A stretch of DNA of 9,251 bases from Acidobacteriota bacterium (GTDB lineage Bacteria > Acidobacteriota > Terriglobia > UBA7540), in assembly GCA_021827255.1 (NCBI GenBank), contig JAKAWO010000108.1, forward strand, positions 1 to 9,251. The letters are read 5' to 3'. Positions 5,834 to 9,251 of this stretch are shown in pieces. Position numbers and translations under genes: made by a program. Within the stretch, counting starts at the first letter, position 1; each line of letters begins with the position of its first letter. The notes under the pieces are model-generated. The model saw only the letters and a list, made by a program, of their open reading frames with translations, was not told the DNA's origin and searched no databases.

Positions 5834-5966
5834 ACGGAGGACGTGGCACGGGGCAAAATGGCGGGCCAAACGGTTTCGCATTCTCGAAAAGCTGGGCGCG
5901 GGCAACGCGATTCGAGGACCGGCTGGTTCGTGCGAGTCTGCATGAAAAAATGGCGCGAAATGAGGC

Positions 5967-5994
5967 TTGACGGCGCTGAGGCATATGCTATGCT
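5967..5994 (+). promoter_or_regulatory. Sigma-70-type promoter for the NYN gene
   Basis: TTGACG (5967-5972) is 5 of 6 to the -35 consensus and TATGCT (5989-5994) 4 of 6 to the -10, with a 16-bp spacer. It predicts a start point near 6001, giving a leader of about 65 nt. Confidence 0.6.
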
Positions 5995-6009
5995 AGTAAT
6001 GAAATTGCT

Positions 6010-6055
6010 CCCCACCCGACACGCCGCAAGGCCTCGGGTGGGGTTATTTATTTTA
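6010..6055 (+). terminator. Terminator-like hairpin in the NYN leader, possible attenuator
   Basis: CCCCACCCGA (6010-6019) pairs perfectly with TCGGGTGGGG (6034-6043). Inside, GCC/GGC closes a GCAA tetraloop of the GNRA class. TTATTTATTTTA (6044-6055) follows, a T-rich but broken tract. It starts about 10 nt after the predicted transcription start and lies between the promoter and its gene, so it would either attenuate the NYN transcript or end a short RNA of about 55 nt. Confidence 0.65.
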
Positions 6056-6085
6056 GGGGGCTTTCATGCCGGTTGAGCCCCCTGA
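6053..6085 (+). promoter_or_regulatory. Hairpin enclosing the NYN ribosome-binding site and start codon
   Basis: GGGGGCT (6056-6062) and AGCCCCC (6076-6082) pair perfectly, and the stem extends by A-T, T-G and T-A pairs outside and a T-G pair inside. The G run is the only Shine-Dalgarno candidate, and ATG 6066 lies in the loop, so initiation would be hindered unless the structure is opened. Confidence 0.6.
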
Positions 6086-6701
6086 GAAGCACGCCATCAC
6101 TTTCATTGACGGGCAAAATCTCTACCACGCCGTCAAAGAGTCCTTCGGTTATCCCTACCCGAATTACGATGTCCTCCGGCTGTCCCAGGCGGTCTGCGCG
6201 GCGCAGGGTTGGCGCTTGAAGGAAACCCGTTTTTACACGGGCGTGCCGGACGCCTCCGATGACCCGTTCTGGAACGCCTTCTGGACGGCAAAGCTCGCGC
6301 AGATAGGGCGCAAGGGTGTTCGGACATTTTCCAGGCGCCTTCGGTACAGAAATAAAACCGTCAAGTTGCCCGGCGGCGCGACGCACATTTTTTTGGCGGG
6401 AGAGGAAAAGGGCATTGACGTGCGGATCGCCCTCGATGTGATCTCCATGGCGCATCGCCGGAACTACGATGTGGCGGTGATCTTCAGCCAGGACCAGGAC
6501 CTTTCGGAAGTGGCCGAGGAAGTGCGCGCCATCGCCCAGGAACAAAGCCGTTGGATCAAGGTGGCTTGCGCATTTCCGTTGAGTCCAACCACCCGAAATC
6601 GAAGAGGAATCGAGAAGACGGACTGGATTCGGATTGATCGGCCAACCTACGATGCCTGTCTGGACCGTCGCGATTATCGCCCAAAGCCGAGGAAGGTATA
6701 A
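6066..6701 (+). CDS. NYN-domain (PIN-like) protein, probable ribonuclease
   Basis: The 211-residue product is a stand-alone NYN domain (LabA/DUF88 type), a PIN-like fold that usually cleaves RNA with bound divalent metal. Acidic residues expected at the active site are present: Asp15 in FIDGQNLY, Asp118 and Asp124 in KGIDVRIALDV, and Asp143/Asp145 in FSQDQDL. The C-terminal segment (KTDWIRIDRPTYDACL, RDYRPKPR) is typical of this subgroup. There is no signal peptide or extra domain, so it should act in the cytoplasm. The start at 6066 lies just upstream of the conserved core and inside the leader hairpin. It is preceded by its own promoter and a terminator-like structure, and no partner gene, such as an antitoxin, overlaps it. 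The RNA target is unknown. Confidence 0.9.
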   Translation: MPVEPPEKHAITFIDGQNLYHAVKESFGYPYPNYDVLRLSQAVCAAQGWRLKETRFYTGVPDASDDPFWNAFWTAKLAQIGRKGVRTFSRRLRYRNKTVKLPGGATHIFLAGEEKGIDVRIALDVISMAHRRNYDVAVIFSQDQDLSEVAEEVRAIAQEQSRWIKVACAFPLSPTTRNRRGIEKTDWIRIDRPTYDACLDRRDYRPKPRKV

Positions 6702-6957
6702 TGCCTTGACGCGAATGGAGACAAGCACCAACCTTGAGATTTCGAGTCCATCGAACGCGGCAGGAACCGTGCGCTGGTGCCCCGCTTCCATTTAGAGCAG
6801 GTATTGGCTTGAAAGTTTGAACCCTACGGCCCGAGTCGAAAGGCGAAGTTCAATATGCCTTGGGACGATTCCTTAACTGACGAACAGCGTACAGCAGCCT
6901 CGCATGGAAGTGCTCCCCATTGTTTGGACAGAAAATCAGGCTTCGTAAGGTGGAACG
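6702..6957. other. Intergenic spacer
   Basis: These 256 bases separate the NYN gene from the Cys-rich gene. I see no terminator and no convincing promoter. The only notable content is the small frame at 6855-6965. Confidence 0.6.
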
Positions 6958-6965
6958 ATGCTTGA
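6855..6965 (+). pseudogene. 36-codon frame resembling the N-terminus of a UvrD-type helicase, probable remnant
   Basis: The frame begins MPWDDSLTDEQRTAASHG, which recalls the start of UvrD/PcrA-type helicases (LTxEQRxAAxH, the Q-motif region that precedes the Walker A loop). The expected GPGTGKT loop never appears, and the frame ends at a TGA that overlaps the start of the next gene. No Shine-Dalgarno is visible. It is either a decayed gene fragment or chance similarity, and I favour neither strongly. Confidence 0.25.
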
Positions 6966-7401
6966 AAGGATAATGGAAAAACTCACTGATCTGGCGAGTC
7001 GCAGAAATTTTCTTTCGCAGTCAGCCCGTGCCGCTCTGGCTTTTATAGCAGCCTTGATGGGGTTTCCTCCGACCGCGAATGCTCTTTCCTGGACCTATGG
7101 ATGTTGCCTGTGCGGAGCGCCAACAATCCCGGCGTCGAATTGCGTGCAGACGGGTCGCTGTTGTTGGTCCTGGGTCGGTTGTTGCTGCAACGGCACGCAG
7201 TATCCCTGCACCGAATGTCACGATCCGAATAAGATCTGTGCCTGCGGAGGTACCTGTACCGACGGAAATGAGACTCTGAAGCCAAGCCCGGTCCGTAGCG
7301 CCACGTGCGGTTGGCTGTGTTCGACTGTGAAGGTGGTAGGATCGTGCAGCGGAAATAATTGCACTTGTTGTGAAGGCGGACCATGTCCTGGTACCTGTTG
7401 A
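6958..7401 (+). CDS. Tat-exported cysteine-rich protein of unknown function
   Basis: The 147-residue product opens with a clear twin-arginine signal: SRRNFL (14-19), a hydrophobic stretch (about 25-36) and likely cleavage near Ala42 (ANA). The remaining 105 residues hold 22 cysteines, many in clusters: CCLC (49-52), CC (68-69), CCC (75-77), CTEC (84-87), CAC (94-96) and CTCC (135-138). Tat export suggests folding or cofactor insertion before transport. The even Cys number permits either disulfides or metal clusters. The spacing ICACGG followed by a Cys about 20 residues on faintly recalls the methylamine dehydrogenase light chain (MauA), also exported and disulfide-rich, but the TTQ-forming Trp pair is not in place. 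AAGGTGG lies just before ATG 6958. The next gene begins 42 bp downstream, so the two are probably co-transcribed. Confidence 0.8.
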   Translation: MLERIMEKLTDLASRRNFLSQSARAALAFIAALMGFPPTANALSWTYGCCLCGAPTIPASNCVQTGRCCWSWVGCCCNGTQYPCTECHDPNKICACGGTCTDGNETLKPSPVRSATCGWLCSTVKVVGSCSGNNCTCCEGGPCPGTC

Positions 7402-7443
7402 TGTCCGGGGAATAAGAACAGTTCCGACCATGTGGGAGGATGT

Positions 7444-8457
7444 ATGGTTACTCAAAGATCTGCCGAGCGGAAGCATACGAAACTTTGCGCGGTCAGCGTG
7501 CTCGCAGGGTTCATCATCGCTCCTGGCTTTAATTTACGGCTGGCGGCACAACAACGCGCATTAGAGCTCACGCCTTTTAAAGAAAACGAAGTGCCTAACT
7601 CCTTGATCCTGATCAAGCCGTCCGATCCAAAGTTCGATACCATACTCAACGGCTATTTCCCGGGGTTGTCAGAAGCCCCAACCTTCCAAAACCTGCGCCC
7701 CTATACGGTTCTCGTTCAAAATGATGCTGATGTGCCCGCTGTGGCCTATAGCATCGCGTGGAAGTTGGTCTATCGAGACGGCAGCGTCAAAACCGTGAGC
7801 AACACCTCAATAGCAGGCCCTTTCGGGAAGACCATGACGGTGCCGCCGGTGCCGCCGGGCGGAAGCCGTGAGGTTGGAGGCCTTATCTTAACAAGCGCTC
7901 CGCCGGAGATGCCGCTGCGGCCCGGCGGATTCCGTCTTGTCTCGCCTATATTCAACATGTGGCCACCGGGCGACCTTGGGGGCATGGAGTTCTACGCCAC
8001 CGGAGAGTTTCTGTTCTCATCGCCGTACCCGATCTCGGCCGTCGCTGAGATAGAAGGTGCGGTATATCGCGGCGGGACCTATTCGGGGCCTGAGGGTGCA
8101 AAGGTCTGGCGGGCGTATATTACGGCCCGGTTTGCCGCGCATGATGTAGCAGTTTACCTGTTGGATCTCTTGAATTCCTCAGAGCCGCCGAAAAGCGTGG
8201 TCTCCGCTCTTGATCTGGAGGCCAAGCGTGGGGTGTCCGACGACCATGGGACTAAAACTATGGATATGTACATTCGTGCTCGAGGAGGATACGCTTCGAC
8301 GATGGAGATCCTTTTGGGGCCACATGGGCGCGACAAGGCATTAAAAATCTTGGGAAGGATTGCAAGCGAGTGGCCATCGCCGGGGGCCTTTACAATTCTT
8401 GGCAAGCGATACAGGCATCTTTACTCTAGCGCGGCTCAAACTGGTAATGCCGAATGA
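7444..8457 (+). CDS. Secreted protein of unknown function
   Basis: I do not recognise this 337-residue protein. ATG 7444 is preferred: GGAGG lies 4 nt upstream, whereas the in-frame GTG at 7432 overlaps that site. A basic start (QRSAERKHTK) and hydrophobic stretch (about 14-32) form a signal peptide with likely cleavage near LAAQ. The mature part starts with mixed polar sequence, then has a beta-rich, Ig-like-looking segment (about 80-150: YTVLVQNDADVPAVAYSI, PPVPPGGSREVGGLILTS). Its C-terminal third is more helical and charged (VVSALDLEAKRGVSDDHG). There is no cysteine cluster, haem motif or catalytic signature that I can see. It follows the Tat-exported Cys-rich gene closely and may be its partner. 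Codon use seems less GC-biased than in the respiratory genes. Confidence 0.8.
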   Translation: MVTQRSAERKHTKLCAVSVLAGFIIAPGFNLRLAAQQRALELTPFKENEVPNSLILIKPSDPKFDTILNGYFPGLSEAPTFQNLRPYTVLVQNDADVPAVAYSIAWKLVYRDGSVKTVSNTSIAGPFGKTMTVPPVPPGGSREVGGLILTSAPPEMPLRPGGFRLVSPIFNMWPPGDLGGMEFYATGEFLFSSPYPISAVAEIEGAVYRGGTYSGPEGAKVWRAYITARFAAHDVAVYLLDLLNSSEPPKSVVSALDLEAKRGVSDDHGTKTMDMYIRARGGYASTMEILLGPHGRDKALKILGRIASEWPSPGAFTILGKRYRHLYSSAAQTGNAE

Positions 8458-8460
8458 ACC

Positions 8461-8480
8461 ACGCGGATGAACGCGGATTA
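8461..8480. repeat. 10-bp tandem repeat after the secreted-protein gene
   Basis: ACGCGGATGA (8461-8470) is followed by ACGCGGATTA (8471-8480), with 9 of 10 positions the same. Together with the preceding AACC it resembles the AACCACGGATGAACACGGAT-type interspersed repeat I recall from several bacterial phyla. Confidence 0.5.
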
Positions 8481-8525
8481 GCTGCGCAATCTTAGTTGGT
8501 ACATAGCATAAATGGGAGGTGAGCA

Positions 8526-8936
8526 ATGGCCAGAGCGCGAAAATGGAAGGAAACATTGGTACTGGCTTGCGTGACGCTTTTGATGTCGGTTACGCAGGGA
8601 TGGTCGCGCGAAACGCGTGATGCAGCCACTCACGGCAATCTAGAGTATTCGCGGCTGATAACCGGGGTGGCCGGGAAGACGGCCTTCGGTGTTGAGCTCA
8701 TGGCGCGGAGGCCCTTTGTGCGCCTCATCCGGACTTCGCGCGTTCCCTTGCCCATTGCGCTCGCTCCGGGCGCTCTAATGGCGATGGCTGCGCCGCTGGG
8801 CGCGAACCGCGGGACGGATTCGGCTGGGAACATCGAGTTGGACGGGGGAAGGCTGGGTGGGCAGTTTCCATCCCGCGAACGCCACGCATGTCGGCCCGGG
8901 CGAGCGCCAATGGCGGTCCATTCCGTGAGCCGATGA
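8526..8936 (+). CDS. Short secreted protein, reading frame probably broken near its 3' end
   Basis: A good Shine-Dalgarno (GGGAGGTGAG, 8515-8523) precedes ATG 8526. The N-terminus is a signal peptide (KWKETLVLACVTLLMSVTQG, about residues 6-25). The rest is not recognised. As written the frame gives 136 residues, but the last 28 or so are Arg-rich and look out of frame. If one G is removed from the run at 8844-8848, the sequence continues as LDGEGWVGSFHP and then ANATHVGPGERQWRSIP, and stops at 8926-8928, giving 133 residues with more GC-rich third codon positions. This could be a sequencing slip in a G run or a real frameshift. The middle section (about 55-95) is also hard to judge in any frame. 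Function unknown. Confidence 0.5.
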   Translation: MARARKWKETLVLACVTLLMSVTQGWSRETRDAATHGNLEYSRLITGVAGKTAFGVELMARRPFVRLIRTSRVPLPIALAPGALMAMAAPLGANRGTDSAGNIELDGGRLGGQFPSRERHACRPGRAPMAVHSVSR

Positions 8937-8950
8937 TGCTTGCCGGCGTG

Positions 8951-9039
8951 AACGTCATTCCGAGGCTTTTTGCCGGCCCGAGGAATCTGCTTCTGCCACG
9001 CCGAAAAGTGGATTCCGCGCTGGCAATCGGAATGACGGC
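8951..9039. repeat. Nested palindromic repeat (REP/MITE-like)
   Basis: CGTCATTCCG (8953-8962) and CGGAATGACG (9028-9037) are exact inverted repeats. Inside, GGAATC (8982-8987) pairs with GATTCC (9011-9016). CGTCATTCCGAG / GAGGAATC is a wording I recall from dispersed intergenic repeats in acidobacterial and related genomes. It begins about 25 bp after the presumed restored stop of the preceding gene. Confidence 0.6.
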
Positions 9040-9089
9040 CAGCCCGAGGCGCGATAAAGCATCGCGCGAGCCGGCGCGCGAGCTAGGCT

Positions 9090-9210
9090 AGTGCCCTGAA
9101 TCTTAAGAAAGGTGAATAATTCCCGGCCGTCCGCAACTCCTTTGCGGTTTTAGCGCCTTTGCGTGAAACAGGCTTTTCAGTTATTCAGCGAACTTCTGAC
9201 TCAGGACACT
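9090..9210. mobile_element. 121-bp MITE-like element with imperfect terminal inverted repeats
   Basis: AGTGCCCTGAATC (9090-9102) is the reverse complement of GACTCAGGACACT (9198-9210) at 11 of 13 positions. The similarity continues inward to 33 bp with 23 matches, including TGAATAA (9113-9119) with TTATTCA (9181-9187). The centre holds a small hairpin, CCGCAA (9131-9136) with TTGCGG (9142-9147), and the TTTGCGTGAAA wording common in dispersed repeats. It encodes nothing, and no target duplication is evident. Confidence 0.55.
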
Positions 9211-9251
9211 CCTCGACCGGCCCGTCTCGCGCGCTAGGCTACATGATGGTT

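Larger units (their letters stand above)
5191..5966. other. Gene-free intergenic region packed with palindromes
   Basis: Nearly 780 bases lie between the cupredoxin-like gene and the NYN promoter. Open frames across it are Arg-, Ala- and Pro-rich, lack Shine-Dalgarno sites, run straight through the hairpins and resemble nothing I know, so I read none as a gene. The region holds at least seven separate inverted repeats, listed individually, plus a smaller one at 5248-5273 (GCGGCG/CGCCGC, 14-nt loop). Confidence 0.75.

Noticed and set aside
5403..6076. Overlapping plus-strand frames of 138-180 codons in the palindrome region
   Set aside because: They read through several perfect hairpins and, for one, through the NYN promoter and terminator-like stem. 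Composition is Arg/Ala/Pro-rich and no Shine-Dalgarno precedes them.
6048..6791. 247-codon minus-strand frame opposite the NYN gene
   Set aside because: The plus strand carries all NYN active-site motifs, and the antisense product matches nothing I know and has no ribosome-binding site.
7207..7221. CTECH in the Cys-rich protein as a c-type haem site
   Set aside because: The motif fits CxxCH by letter, but the protein uses a Tat signal and is packed with cysteines. Apo-cytochromes c are normally exported unfolded by Sec, so chance is more likely.

Overview
The window looks like chromosomal DNA of a GC-rich Gram-negative bacterium. My best guess is an Acidobacteriota relative. This rests on the general style of the proteins (cytochrome bc complex, GbsR-type regulator, cupredoxin-like protein with a carboxypeptidase-regulatory-like fold, NYN protein) and on the many palindromic intergenic repeats; no taxonomic marker gene is present.

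The left half (1-5190) is a respiratory / electron-transfer block, all on the + strand. It starts inside a Tat-exported Rieske iron-sulfur protein. This overlaps by 4 bp (GTGA) a cytochrome b that carries the b6-like part, the subunit-IV-like part and a C-terminal c-type haem domain in one chain. A 141-bp control region follows, with a CRP/FNR-type site, an 11-bp direct repeat and two palindromes, and then a GbsR/MarR-family regulator. Next come a single-haem cytochrome fused to an outer-membrane beta-barrel (similar in architecture to the Fe(II)-oxidising porin-cytochrome Cyc2) and a secreted cupredoxin-like protein. Both of these genes have stable hairpins just upstream of strong Shine-Dalgarno sites. 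Together they could link an extracellular or periplasmic donor to the bc complex; that is inference.

The middle (5191-5966) has no credible gene. It is a stack of palindromes: three copies of a GCAGAGT hairpin family, a 90-bp unit bounded by 11-bp perfect inverted repeats, a 14-bp tandem repeat, and three further hairpins.

From 5967 a promoter leads, within about 15 nt of the predicted start point, into a terminator-like hairpin. A second hairpin then encloses the ribosome-binding site and start codon of a NYN-domain (PIN-like) ribonuclease gene. After 256 bp, which include a possible helicase fragment, there is a small cluster of exported proteins with no recognised function: a Tat-signal protein with 22 cysteines, a 337-residue secreted protein, and a short secreted protein whose frame appears broken by one base in a G run. 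The window ends in two mobile-looking palindromic elements, one of them a 121-bp MITE-like unit.
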